Shown: positions 52,001 to 58,163 of the stretch, one piece after another
Layout: each line of letters begins with the position of its first letter
Numbering within the stretch: position 1 is the first letter of the stretch
NCBI GenBank assembly: GCA_032173965.1
Contig: JAVUNC010000019.1
Location: 6,510,501-6,574,500, forward strand
Direction: 5' to 3'
DNA length: 64,000 nt
From: Sitta carolinensis
Lineage: Eukaryota; Chordata; Aves; Passeriformes; Sittidae
Notes under the pieces: model-generated
Seen by the model: only the letters and a program-made list of their open reading frames with translations
Database searches by the model: none
What the model was told of the DNA's origin: nothing
Made by a program: the position numbers and the translations under genes

Positions 52001-52937
52001 GAGCCACCTCTGTTCCTGTCTGCCTCAGTGTTTTATGCCATTAAAGATGCCATCTACTCAGCCAGGAAGGACTCTGGCCTGACGGAGACGTTCAGGCTGG
52101 ACAGCCCTGCCACGCCAGAGAGGATCCGCAATGCTTGTGTGGATATCTTCACCAAAATGGTAACAGCCCCTGATCTCACAGGCTGCTCCCTGGCCAGCCT
52201 GCCCCATGGGGGGTGCCTGCAAGTCACAGGGGCTGGGATTAGGGCAGGATGAGGAGGCTGTGTCCCTGCACCTAGATGGGTTTTGTTTCGTGGTTGTTAT
52301 CCTTCATTTAATTTGCCATCAGCTGAGAGCCAAATACACAGCCCAGCACTTCTAGGGCTCCCACTACAGGAAGGGCTGCTGTTCATATCTCTAAAGTGCA
52401 GTCCATTCCATTCTCCAAGTGTTGTGCATAGAACAAAGGCACTGACTGCTTGTCCTGATGCTGCTGACCATCATCTCTCAGAGAATCATTACATACAGTA
52501 AGAGCCATGGTATGATTTAGTGGTGTCCCTCAGCAAAGGAGGGGTAGAAAAGTGTTCCTTCAAATATTCCCTTCTGAATGTTATGGCCACAGGAATCTCC
52601 GTAGAGCTGTGGACTTCATCTGGATGAGTGCAGGAGTTATCCCTGTGACTGGCTTCTCATGGGCTGCTCTGTCATGGTGTTGTCACATGGCTCTGTAGTA
52701 ATTGACCATCAGGCCTCTAACAGAAGTGCCATGAGGCAGACATCTCTGCATTTGAAAAAGCTGGGAGAGGAGCTCCTATCTTTACATGTTCTAAGTCCCC
52801 ACCTGAAAAGCAGCATGGTGGGACATGCTGAACCCAGGACAGGATCCTCATTTGTTGCTAATTCAAATAATTTTTTCTCTTTATAGTGCCCTTCTGCTGA
52901 GCCAGGGACCTTTAAGCCATGGTGTGTGCGTGTGTAG
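6976..52937 (+). CDS. XDH: Xanthine dehydrogenase, whole gene (37 coding exons, one frameshift in exon 23)
   Basis: Cytosolic molybdo-flavoenzyme that oxidises hypoxanthine to xanthine to urate, passing electrons from Mo-pterin through two [2Fe-2S] centres to FAD and NAD+. All 37 exons were placed by hand on GT-AG sites and join in phase to about 1,367 codons, compared with about 1,333 in human and about 1,358 in chicken (recalled). Order: 2Fe-2S I (C47, C52, C55, C77), 2Fe-2S II (C117, C120, C152, C154), Cys-rich linker (170-225), FAD domain (about 255-550, with FFTGYR at 426-431) and Mo domain (about 600-1367). Mo-site residues present are Q805, R918, R950, F952, F1047, T1048 and E1299; E840 follows the frameshift. 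FFTGYR and the overall match favour XDH over aldehyde oxidase. Exon 23 is one base short, so the literal reading stops at 39542-39544 after 828 residues. The residue numbers given for later exons assume the conserved frame. The gene spans 46 kb. Confidence 0.97.
7030..14013 (+). other. XDH: XDH intron 1 (7 kb)
   Basis: The largest intron. It contains one clear CR1 3' end (about 9676-9904); the rest looks like unique AT-rich sequence. Open frames at 8930-9532, 11485-12721 and 13391-13699 show no domain or conserved motif. First introns often hold enhancers, but none can be named here. Confidence 0.85.
9676..9904 (+). mobile_element. CR1 LINE 3' fragment
   Basis: The segment contains the CR1 3' hallmark phrases (gggcactggaataggctccc, ggggcagtggtcacagcacc, gggtcccttccaagtcagt) and ends attctatgattct. 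It is a 5'-truncated copy inside XDH intron 1, in sense orientation to the gene. No reverse transcriptase frame is left. Confidence 0.88.
14014..14071 (+). CDS. XDH: XDH exon 2
   Basis: Residues 19-38 ([19 protein letters not shown] plus the first base of Leu38). Acceptor cttgcag, donor gtatcc. The DPETTLL.YLRRK motif is typical of XDH N-termini and leads into the first iron-sulfur cluster. Confidence 0.95.
15225..15372 (+). mobile_element. CR1 LINE 3' tail
   Basis: gtggtggacttggcagcatt followed by aatcttttccaacctaaatg and attctgtgattct match the 3' end of older avian CR1 subfamilies. The phrase atggacttggcagcatta occurs earlier at about 15247, so the end seems partly duplicated. Lies in XDH intron 2, sense orientation. 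Confidence 0.85.
16428..16524 (+). CDS. XDH: XDH exon 3 ([2Fe-2S] cluster I)
   Basis: Residues 38-70. Carries [17 protein letters not shown], with three of the four plant-ferredoxin-type cluster cysteines (C47, C52, C55). Acceptor ctcccag, donor gtatcc; ends after two bases of Leu70. Confidence 0.96.
17658..17766 (+). CDS. XDH: XDH exon 4
   Basis: Residues 70-106. [20 protein letters not shown] supplies the fourth cluster I cysteine (C77), then [14 protein letters not shown]. Acceptor ttttag, donor gtaagc, in phase with exons 3 and 5. Confidence 0.96.
18817..18943 (+). CDS. XDH: XDH exon 5 ([2Fe-2S] cluster II)
   Basis: Residues 107-149, with [21 protein letters not shown]117 and C120 are the first pair of ligands of the second cluster in the helical domain. 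Ends after one base of Gly149; donor gtaata. Confidence 0.97.
19725..19786 (+). CDS. XDH: XDH exon 6
   Basis: Residues 149-169: [22 protein letters not shown]152 and C154 complete the second cluster. Acceptor tgcag, donor gtaagt; ends in phase 0 before the Cys-rich linker exons. Confidence 0.97.
20510..21240 (+). mobile_element. Old, diverged CR1 fragment
   Basis: ggatttccacagtgtctcac followed by caaaggctttta, and later gtactctgtgcagttctgct and agggtatagcagaatagaag with attcagagaa, resemble the end of the CR1 reverse transcriptase region and the following 3' part of old avian CR1 subfamilies. It is heavily mutated with no open frame, in XDH intron 6. The ends are approximate. Confidence 0.6.
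21562..21630 (+). CDS. XDH: XDH exon 7 (bird-type Cys-rich linker exon)
   Basis: Residues 170-192 ([15 protein letters not shown], then RSWRENTM). It has the same CCG..ANG.GCC pattern as exon 8 and appears to be a duplicated linker exon; chicken XDH has a similar segment, whereas the human protein as recalled has one CCGG...CC unit. Acceptor cccacag, donor gtaagc. It is symmetric (phase 0-0, 69 bases), so skipping would keep the frame. Confidence 0.9.
22232..22330 (+). CDS. XDH: XDH exon 8 (Cys-rich linker with internal 30-bp duplication)
   Basis: Residues 193-225. Begins [15 protein letters not shown], continues [18 protein letters not shown]. Copies of a 30-bp unit at 22241-22270 and 22271-22300 differ at three bases, giving a repeated GGK(V/A)NGPGCC. 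The linker joins the second iron-sulfur domain to the FAD domain. Symmetric phase 0-0; acceptor cttcag, donor gtaagg. Confidence 0.93.
22774..22860 (+). CDS. XDH: XDH exon 9
   Basis: Residues 226-254. [20 protein letters not shown], then EPIFPPELM, is the conserved stretch leading into the FAD domain. Acceptor tcacag, donor gtaagt; symmetric phase 0-0. Confidence 0.95.
24102..24243 (+). CDS. XDH: XDH exon 10 (start of FAD domain)
   Basis: Residues 255-302. [14 protein letters not shown] is followed by LVVGNTEVG (294-302), the FAD pyrophosphate-binding loop of this family. Acceptor ctgcag, donor gtaaga; ends after one base of Gly302. Confidence 0.96.
24813..24905 (+). CDS. XDH: XDH exon 11
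   Basis: Residues 302-333: [20 protein letters not shown], then [12 protein letters not shown] across the junction. FAD domain. Acceptor cttaag, donor gtgagc. Confidence 0.95.
25050..25440 (+). mobile_element. CR1 LINE 3' fragment
   Basis: gcttagcctggagaaaagga, tgacatcaggaagaatttcc, gggctgcctgcagaggtagt and ggctggactcagtgatcttt, ending acaattctataattcc, are the ordered hallmarks of a CR1 3' region. Sense orientation in XDH intron 11, about 420 bases before exon 12. Diverged and non-coding. Confidence 0.88.
25860..26011 (+). CDS. XDH: XDH exon 12
   Basis: Residues 333-383: [20 protein letters not shown], then the [15 protein letters not shown] motif of the FAD domain. Acceptor tttacag, donor gtaagt. 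Confidence 0.96.
26809..26902 (+). CDS. XDH: XDH exon 13
   Basis: Residues 384-415. [20 protein letters not shown] contains the conserved GGN(I)[11 protein letters not shown] flavin-contacting segment. Acceptor ctctag, donor gtaatt. Confidence 0.97.
27707..27816 (+). CDS. XDH: XDH exon 14 (FFxGYR motif)
   Basis: Residues 415-451: [20 protein letters not shown], then [23 protein letters not shown] (426-431) is a conserved segment of the XDH NAD+/FAD region and argues for XDH rather than aldehyde oxidase. Donor gtaagc. Confidence 0.97.
27817..30577 (+). other. XDH: XDH intron 14 (2.8 kb)
   Basis: No recognisable repeat or coding segment. The open frames at 28195-28425, 28630-28935 and 29822-30031 match no domain and are treated as chance. 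Confidence 0.6.
30578..30762 (+). CDS. XDH: XDH exon 15
   Basis: Residues 452-513. [20 protein letters not shown] is a highly conserved XDH segment; TCGMRVLF and [15 protein letters not shown] follow (C-terminal part of the FAD domain). Acceptor cttccag, donor gtagga. Confidence 0.97.
31210..31473 (+). mobile_element. CR1 LINE 3' end near the exon 16 acceptor
   Basis: gttgggcactggaacaggct, ccccagggcagtggtcacag, ggagctggactcaatgaacc and cccttcc...atattctgtgattct are CR1 3' hallmarks. It is a fairly well preserved, sense-oriented copy in XDH intron 15. It ends about 50 bases before exon 16, so the branch-point zone lies at or beside its tail. Confidence 0.92.
31525..31693 (+). CDS. XDH: XDH exon 16
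   Basis: Residues 513-569: [20 protein letters not shown], then [20 protein letters not shown] and [12 protein letters not shown]. End of the FAD domain and start of the linker to the Mo domain. Acceptor cttgcag, donor gtgagt. Confidence 0.96.
32148..32237 (+). CDS. XDH: XDH exon 17 (FAD-Mo linker)
   Basis: Residues 570-599: [20 protein letters not shown], then [11 protein letters not shown]573 corresponds to the reactive Cys535 of bovine XDH (recalled numbering). Donor gtaagt; a second near-identical donor follows 20 bases downstream (32258). Confidence 0.95.
32912..33081 (+). CDS. XDH: XDH exon 18 (start of Mo domain)
   Basis: Residues 600-656: [20 protein letters not shown], then [20 protein letters not shown] and [20 protein letters not shown] is a family signature. 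Acceptor ctccag, donor gtaagt. Confidence 0.97.
33082..35417 (+). other. XDH: XDH intron 18 (2.3 kb)
   Basis: AT-rich unique-looking sequence; nothing specific was recognised. The open frame at 34032-34352 has no domain. Confidence 0.6.
35418..35541 (+). CDS. XDH: XDH exon 19
   Basis: Residues 656-697: [20 protein letters not shown], then [20 protein letters not shown]. Mo domain. Acceptor tccttag, donor gtatgt. Confidence 0.96.
35939..36058 (+). CDS. XDH: XDH exon 20
   Basis: Residues 698-737: [20 protein letters not shown], then [20 protein letters not shown]. The GxxIGxVxADT..H..RAA block is conserved. Phase 0-0, 120 bases; donor gtaaga. Confidence 0.97.
37250..37269. repeat. XDH: Poly-T run in XDH intron 20
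   Basis: An uninterrupted run of about 18 T in intron 20, followed by aattttcctttctcccacc. Simple low-complexity sequence; a likely site of length variation or sequencing slippage. Confidence 0.85.
37600..37696 (+). CDS. XDH: XDH exon 21
   Basis: Residues 738-770: [20 protein letters not shown], then [13 protein letters not shown]. Acceptor tttcctag, donor gtaaga. Ends after one base of Gly770. Confidence 0.95.
38689..38813 (+). CDS. XDH: XDH exon 22 (Mo-site Gln)
   Basis: Residues 770-811: [20 protein letters not shown], then [20 protein letters not shown] and TQ. Q805 in STQ corresponds to bovine Gln767 beside the molybdenum centre. Acceptor tttctag, donor gtactt, ends in phase 0. Confidence 0.97.
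39491..39623 (+). CDS. XDH: XDH exon 23, with a 1-base deletion
   Basis: After EFAANALGV the sequence reads gtgcttcaaatcg where the conserved frame ([20 protein letters not shown] in the chicken protein, recalled) needs one more base near 39518. The literal frame then stops at 39542-39544. The +1 frame continues cleanly through [20 protein letters not shown] and [13 protein letters not shown] sequence to the donor gtaagt. Exon length is 133, whereas the phases of exons 22 and 24 need 134. The lost downstream part holds the MPT-binding GGGFGGK loop and Glu840 (bovine Glu802). Could be a real mutation or a base-calling error. Confidence 0.93.
41058..41145 (+). CDS. XDH: XDH exon 24
   Basis: Residues 856-885: [20 protein letters not shown], then [10 protein letters not shown]. 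Ala860 sits where chicken and human have Pro (GRPVRC). Acceptor taacag, donor gtatgc. Confidence 0.96.
41769..41855 (+). CDS. XDH: XDH exon 25
   Basis: Residues 886-914: [20 protein letters not shown], then GNSVDLSHG. Phase 0-0; acceptor ttgacag, donor gtaagt. Confidence 0.96.
43267..43458 (+). CDS. XDH: XDH exon 26 (substrate-pocket Arg and Phe)
   Basis: Residues 915-978. Contains [11 protein letters not shown] with R918 (bovine Arg880, substrate binding) and [20 protein letters not shown] with R950 and F952 (bovine Arg912 and Phe914, stacking on the purine). Arg880 is the residue that separates XDH from aldehyde oxidase specificity. Acceptor caccag; the donor gtacag is weak. Confidence 0.97.
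43909..44054 (+). CDS. XDH: XDH exon 27
   Basis: Residues 979-1027: [20 protein letters not shown], then [20 protein letters not shown] and RKLIEEFNK. The acceptor (ctctctgggaag) has a purine-broken pyrimidine tract and the donor is gtaggt. The phase fits both neighbours. Confidence 0.95.
44646..44727 (+). CDS. XDH: XDH exon 28 (F1047/T1048)
   Basis: Residues 1027-1054: [20 protein letters not shown], then FTVPFLNQ. F1047 and T1048 correspond to bovine Phe1009 and Thr1010 in the substrate pocket. R1030 occupies the position of bovine Cys992, the disulfide partner in dehydrogenase-to-oxidase conversion. Donor gtctgt is weak. Confidence 0.95.
45261..45356 (+). CDS. XDH: XDH exon 29
   Basis: Residues 1055-1086: [20 protein letters not shown], then [12 protein letters not shown]. 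The [13 protein letters not shown] motif binds the molybdopterin. Phase 0-0; acceptor gttgtag, donor gtaata. Confidence 0.97.
46074..46202 (+). CDS. XDH: XDH exon 30
   Basis: Residues 1087-1129: [20 protein letters not shown], then [20 protein letters not shown] and AVH. Conserved Mo-cofactor contact region. Acceptor ccacag, donor gtatgg. Confidence 0.97.
47208..47282 (+). CDS. XDH: XDH exon 31
   Basis: Residues 1130-1154: [20 protein letters not shown], then SWEDW. Phase 0-0; acceptor tttctag, donor gtaagc. Confidence 0.96.
48119..48171 (+). CDS. XDH: XDH exon 32
   Basis: Residues 1155-1172: [18 protein letters not shown]. Acceptor ttgccag, donor gtgagt; ends after two bases of Arg1172. 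Confidence 0.95.
49251..49365 (+). CDS. XDH: XDH exon 33
   Basis: Residues 1172-1210: [20 protein letters not shown], then [36 protein letters not shown] is strongly conserved. Acceptor tatcaag after a long T-rich tract; donor gtgagg. Confidence 0.97.
50022..50087 (+). CDS. XDH: XDH exon 34
   Basis: Residues 1211-1232: [20 protein letters not shown], then GQ. Phase 0-0; acceptor tttttag, donor gtaagt. Confidence 0.97.
51365..51553 (+). CDS. XDH: XDH exon 35
   Basis: Residues 1233-1295: [40 protein letters not shown], then [20 protein letters not shown] and SSK. Phase 0-0; acceptor tttgtag, donor gtatgc. Confidence 0.97.
51992..52159 (+). CDS. XDH: XDH exon 36 (catalytic Glu)
   Basis: Residues 1296-1351: [20 protein letters not shown], then [20 protein letters not shown] and TKM. 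E1299 is the general base equivalent to bovine Glu1261. Acceptor tgtctag, donor gtaaca. Confidence 0.97.
52887..52937 (+). CDS. XDH: XDH exon 37 (C-terminus and stop)
   Basis: Residues 1352-1367: [16 protein letters not shown], then TAG. The KPW.VR ending is typical of vertebrate XDH. Cys1364 stands where Ser is found in recalled chicken and human proteins. Acceptor tttatag. Confidence 0.93.
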   Translation, partial: CPSAEPGTFKPWCVRV

Positions 52938-55900
52938 GAGGAAAGTTTGAGGAGCAAACTCTGCTGAAACTGAGTTTACACCAGAGGAACTACAAGGCAG
53001 TAGGACAAAAATGAAGAAAAAAACCCAACCTGTGTTCGTGTGGCTCACCCACTGATTCACGGAGCTTTCACATTTAATTGTCCAATCATTGTTTTCTCTA
53101 CGAGAGGGAATTGCTGCCAGATTATAACTGTAATGTAAATTCAAATGAAGAGTAAGTTGAAGGTGATGTTATCCAGGTGTAATTGAAAAATCTTATGAGT
53201 TTCATTTAAAATTACTGCAAGGATGCTTCTTACCAGCAATAGCTGGTGAAATAACAGGATGATTGTTTCTTTTTCCTGCTATGGGGAAAAGATACATCAC
53301 CTTGTGATGCTATGCCAAGAAGGACTTAAATGTGTTGAGCCCAGACATAGAGTCCTCTAGCTGAGATGGGGGAAGGTGTAAGAGGTGCTGAGGGCTGGAC
53401 CCTGCTGTCCCCTTTGCACACAAAGCCAGCTGTATGCTAGAGGGAGATGAGCAGGACTGCTGATGTTGGCTAATGAAGATGGTTTTACCTGTGTAACAAA
53501 AGTGTTTCAGAGGAAAAGGCTAAAATGTCACCAATAACTGATTTATCCCAAGTTCAATAACTGTTGCTTTGTCTGCACCTCTTTCATGAGATTTTAGTTC
53601 AAGTGCTACCTTGTCTTCTCTGATTAAAGATAAAAACGAAATATAACAAGAGTGATTCCAGCAAGATGCTGCTTTGTTTGATGCAGACTTTTCCCATCCA
53701 ACACCTCCACATCTCTCCCCATCCTTTAAATAGGAAAGGACATCAGAGACCTTGGAGTAACAGCGAAATTTGTTCATCGATGTTCCCAAAGCAATTTATA
53801 CCCACTTAAGCAAGAGGCACGAGGAGGTTGGGCACAGCTGGGGATTGGCTGGCTCTGGGTGCCCTCTAGGGTCAGTCCCTTCTGTCATGGCCTTGCTTTC
53901 TTTTCAAGAGAATTCTTAGTTTTGCTGAATGGAAGAGAATTGGGTACATTTTGCTACAGGGACTGCTTGTCTAAAAAATGTGCTGATTTTCTCATGACCT
54001 GGTGTCATCTGGATTGAATGAATGAATATATTTTTTATGTTGGATTTAGTGCTGGGCATCCCTCCTGACAGGTTTTGTCACTGGAACAGCATGATATCTT
54101 TAGATAGTGTCAGCCACATACTGTGCCTGCTTATCATTTGCAAACTTTTATCTGTTTTTCTGGCCTACTGCTTTATGAAAATATCCTTTTTCTCTTTTGC
54201 ACTCCCAGGACCATAAAAAAAAATATGGTGCAAGAGGATGAAACTCCTTATATAAAGTTTTGCTCAAGTACAAACTTCTTAAAATTTGCCTTCATCTTAA
54301 GACTGGACAATGTATGCTCAGTGTGAAATATTTTTTTAAGCACTCCAGGGTATGTTGCTTGGAAAGGTATAGATTTATTTCTCAACTTGAAGTATTATAG
54401 ATCTACCATCTAGAAGAAGGGCATTTGTATATGTGAGTTGCAGGAAGTATTTTGTGCCTGTTGGGCTTATTATGTAATTGTTTTATGAATTGAAATACAA
54501 TATTGGTGTTTCTTAAGCTCTGAGGTACTGGGCAAGAACACTTTTTTTTTTCTCCTGAAAGCTGGTAATATGTGAAAAACCTCTTAGAGAGGAAAATGTG
54601 ATAATTCATGCACAAGAACAACTATTGGAGCCTGTGTGTCCACATTCTTGAGTGTCCAGGAAGGGATGCAAAATACCAAGTCTGTAAGGTAGATTGGTAT
54701 CAGCTGTTTCTGTGAATTCCACCTCGTGGGATTTCTGGACATTCAGACCAGGATGAGAAGAAATACAAAGGCAATGTGTGTTAAAGCAGAGCATGGAGAC
54801 ACAGGCACAGTGGGATATCATGGAGCTCCCAGTGTCATCCCAGGGGAAAGTTGCCAGTGTACACAATAGGCCTGCTGCCTGTGATGGTCCTGGGAGATGT
54901 TGGAATGTCACCAGCAGGATGAATAAGTACTCTTTCTCCCCCTGGTTTTGGAATTTTCACCATTTCAGGACGGGTTTGTGAGTGTCTCACGCAGTCACAG
55001 TGACTGCCTGGTCAGGTGAAGTTTTTTTAAAACTGGATGTATCAAGTCTCTGCTTTGCTGTTTGCTTTGTGAGTTAATTGGAAGCGCATTTGCCAAGTTC
55101 TGTGTACATGCAGTGGTCAGAGCAGGCTGTTCAGAGCAGACCTGTGGAGCCAGTTTTGCTGCAGCCCCAGTGATCCACTCTTTCCCAGGCAGCAGCCCTG
55201 GCCCTCATGCCCAGCCCAGCTTGGGGCCCTCTTAATACCCTTGCCCAGCTGATGGAGAGAAGAAATGCTTCCCTTTCAGGCTGCACTGAAATTGAATTTA
55301 AATTATATAAAACACCTGAGGAGGGCAGTGCTATAAAATCAGGGTTGCAAAGTAATGACAGCAACTGATTGTGAGGGTGTAGGGAAAAGGAAAGCTCAGA
55401 GGATAATAGGAATTTACAGAAAGATCATTGTACTACCTGCCTGTGCTGTGGGACTCCAAGGAACATGAAGCTGAGGTTTTCGTGTTACCTCTCAATGTCT
55501 GAACATTTCATACATTGCTTTCCTGTGGAACTAAGTGCCTGGCACTTTAGGAAAGTTTGGACCCACTGGGGAGGGCTGGCAGGAAGAGATCCCTGACTTG
55601 AGGTGTGCTTTGCACTACAAAGCTGTGGGGGAGCAGCTCTCCTGCCCTGAGTGCACAGCACTGTCCCCTGCCAGGTGCATCCCCTCCCATCTCCTCACAC
55701 CACATCTGCTGTGTGGGGTCTCAGCTCACTGCCACTGGAGGGAAAGCTACTCATGAAGAGAAAAATGCTCCTTCCTTTTCTAGTACGTTCCAGTGAAATA
55801 GAGCATGGATGCAAGACACTAATTTAATGGCATATAATTGGAAATTTGCTGCTTTTCTTCTTCCAGAAGTCTGTCCTCAGAAGAGGAACTATGCCATCTT

Positions 55901-57348
55901 GCTAGACTGTAAAGTACTGCGCACAATAACGGCATTTAAATAGTAATTACTGCAGCTGGAGAGTTTGTGGGAGTGTGAAAGGAGCCCAGCTGATCTGATG
56001 TTTTAATGCTCTTAATTGCATGGCCTTCTGTGAGAGAGGGAGGCCAAGATTTTGGTAATTGTTTTAGGTCAGTTCTAATCAACAGTTTTCACTAACATTC
56101 TTTAATGAGCACTGTCAAATTGGTATCAAGAATGTATGTGGAATTCTTGGTCAATGTCACAACATCGCAAAATAAAGCTGCTAAATACCCTGGAAAAAAG
56201 TATGCTATGGTCAGAGTCTGTCAGGATTTGAAATCTAGACAACTTCAGCTCATCCTTGGTGCTTGTTTGACAAAGATGGACCCTTCCCAGAGGCTGTGAG
56301 TCAGATCAGCTCAGTGACCAAAGCTGGGAGAGGGTGGGTGATTGCTCCAGGCTGCCCAGCTGGATGAAGCCATGAGCCAGCTGGAGAGACTGGGCCTCTG
56401 TCTGGCCATGCTGGCAGCCAAGTCCAAAAGAAAGCAGAGTCAGTCCTCATGCTTTTCTGCCAGCAGGAGCTTGTAGTAGCCACATCCTGTTTTCCATCGC
56501 AGCACAGTGATGCATTCTGATGCTTCTAGCCACCTCCACAGGGCACACCAGTTGCTGACACAAGGTGGGAGGCAGTCTGTCTGGTGCTGTGCCTGGTACC
56601 TGGTCCACACTGACACTTCCTTGTCTCAGGGCTAGTGCACCAAGGTGAACACTGGCCTTGGCCCATTGGAGTCAGCCCTGGAAGGAGGGGAGCTGAACTC
56701 AAAACCTGTGAATGGAGCAAGCATTGGGTCCCAGCCCCAGGGCCTACCTGAGCCCACACAGCTAGGAGATGAGGTGGTAAAACAGGAACACCTCACACAG
56801 AACAGAAAAGACCAAATGACAGGCCAGGCTTGACCCTCCTTGAGCACAGAAAGATTGGGAACATTGCCAGCAGGGTGTGCTATCCTGTGTCATCTCTCAG
56901 CCTCCAGGTAACATGTTTCTTTGGGAGCACTTCTTGTATCTGCCTGGGAATGTTTGTCATGAAGAGGCCATTGCCAAACCTCTTGGCCCAACATGGAGCC
57001 CAGAAAAGGAAATGTCAGTGTGGGCACAGCACATGTGATGCTGTGGTTTGCAGCAGGTCCAACCCACCCTACCCCAAACTGCTGCGTTTATCCCATCACA
57101 GTTCACTTCATGCAGTTTTCCAAGTCCCAGTGCCACAAGTTTCCCTAGTGCCTGCTCTTGTCATGTTTAAACATGATTCACCTGCGCTGATCCCCTGTCC
57201 CTGGCAGTGGCCTGTCTCAGCACTGATGAGTCTTTTGGACTGTGACACGGAAAACCTCACTGCAAGCAGCTGGGAAGCAAAGGCCTGTCAGTATCTTGAA
57301 GCACTTGCCCTTGGATTAACGCTCCCTGACACAGTTCCTCCGTGCAGG
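52938..57348. other. XDH 3' UTR and convergent intergenic region
   Basis: From the XDH stop to the stop of the convergent sulfotransferase-like gene. No coding exon was recognised. An ATTAAA at 53623-53628 is the first plausible + strand poly(A) signal; an AATAAA lies near 56170. The long + strand frame at 56830-57489 overlaps the opposing gene and is a shadow. Confidence 0.55.
53623..53628 (+). terminator. XDH: Candidate XDH poly(A) signal (ATTAAA)
   Basis: ATTAAA about 690 bases after the stop codon, with a T/G-richer stretch (tgctgctttgtttgatg) about 45 bases beyond. No AATAAA was seen nearer to the stop. The assignment is tentative. Confidence 0.3.
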
Positions 57349-58163
57349 CTATTTCTCCCAGGTCTGCGTGGTGCTGGGGCGGTCTGCCAGGAAACTGCCA
57401 GAAAATGGGAAAGCAGCAAGGTCCCAGCGGTAGAAATGAGACAGCTCCTTCTTCTGCTGGGCAGACAGCTCGCTGAACATCTGCTCTGACAACCACCTGT
57501 AGGTCCACTGCACCTGGCTGTCAGAGAGCTCGGGGAGGAGGCTGCCCACAGGCAGCCCAGCCCGGCGCAGCAGGTGGCCCAGCTCCTGCCTGAGGAAGCC
57601 AAACATCACCACGTAGTCATACTGGACGAGGCAGGGCCGGCACAGGCTGACCAGTGGTTTCCAAGCCATGCTGCCATTGTGCATTCTGCTGTCTAGGACT
57701 TCCTGGACGAAGCTGCTGAAGGACGGGCTGATGCCCATGCCTTGCAGGAAGGTGGCAATTAGCCTGTGGAAAGGGTCCCTGACAAAGAGCACCTTGGTGT
57801 AAGAGCCCAGCATGGCCTTGATCTCCGTCTGGTTGAACTCGCTCAGCCGTGTCTCCCTCGCGTGCAGCCGGCGGTAGGGCAGCAGCACTGGCAGCATCAC
57901 ATTTTCCTCCTCCAGCTTCTCCAAAAGCTGATGCCATTCCTCCACCCCAGCTGATGGCACTTGGCAGTACAGGAGGTCCAGCTTGGTGTTCACACTCAGA
58001 CTTGGGAGCAGGGAGGCTCTCTTGTCCTGGCTGCTGGGCAGTGTGGTGACTTTGCCTGCTCGGCTGCAGAAAGCTCTGAGTCTCCTCTTCCTGAGCTGCT
58101 GCACGTGAAGGAAGGTGTCCAGTGTCAATGTGAAGCCCTCCTCTGCCTTGGGGGCCAGGTCAC
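57349..58163 (-). CDS. Sulfotransferase-like exon 2 (catalytic domain)
   Basis: Residues 33-303 and the stop. The minus-strand acceptor is tgtttcccag before GTGACC; the open frame runs upstream to 58242 but that part is intronic. Contains the RDPFHRL 3'-phosphate site (161-167), the paired cysteines of LCRPC (207, 210) and the C-terminal FYRWDLAAF. A long + strand open frame overlaps but has no domain. Confidence 0.88.

Noticed and set aside
6976..52937. Aldehyde oxidase (AOX) instead of XDH
   Set aside because: FFTGYR, R918 (Arg880 type), GGQEHF and the overall close match to chicken XDH as recalled favour XDH.
56830..57489. 219-codon + strand open frame
   Set aside because: No recognisable domain; its 3' part lies antisense to the sulfotransferase-like exon, which has clear family motifs.
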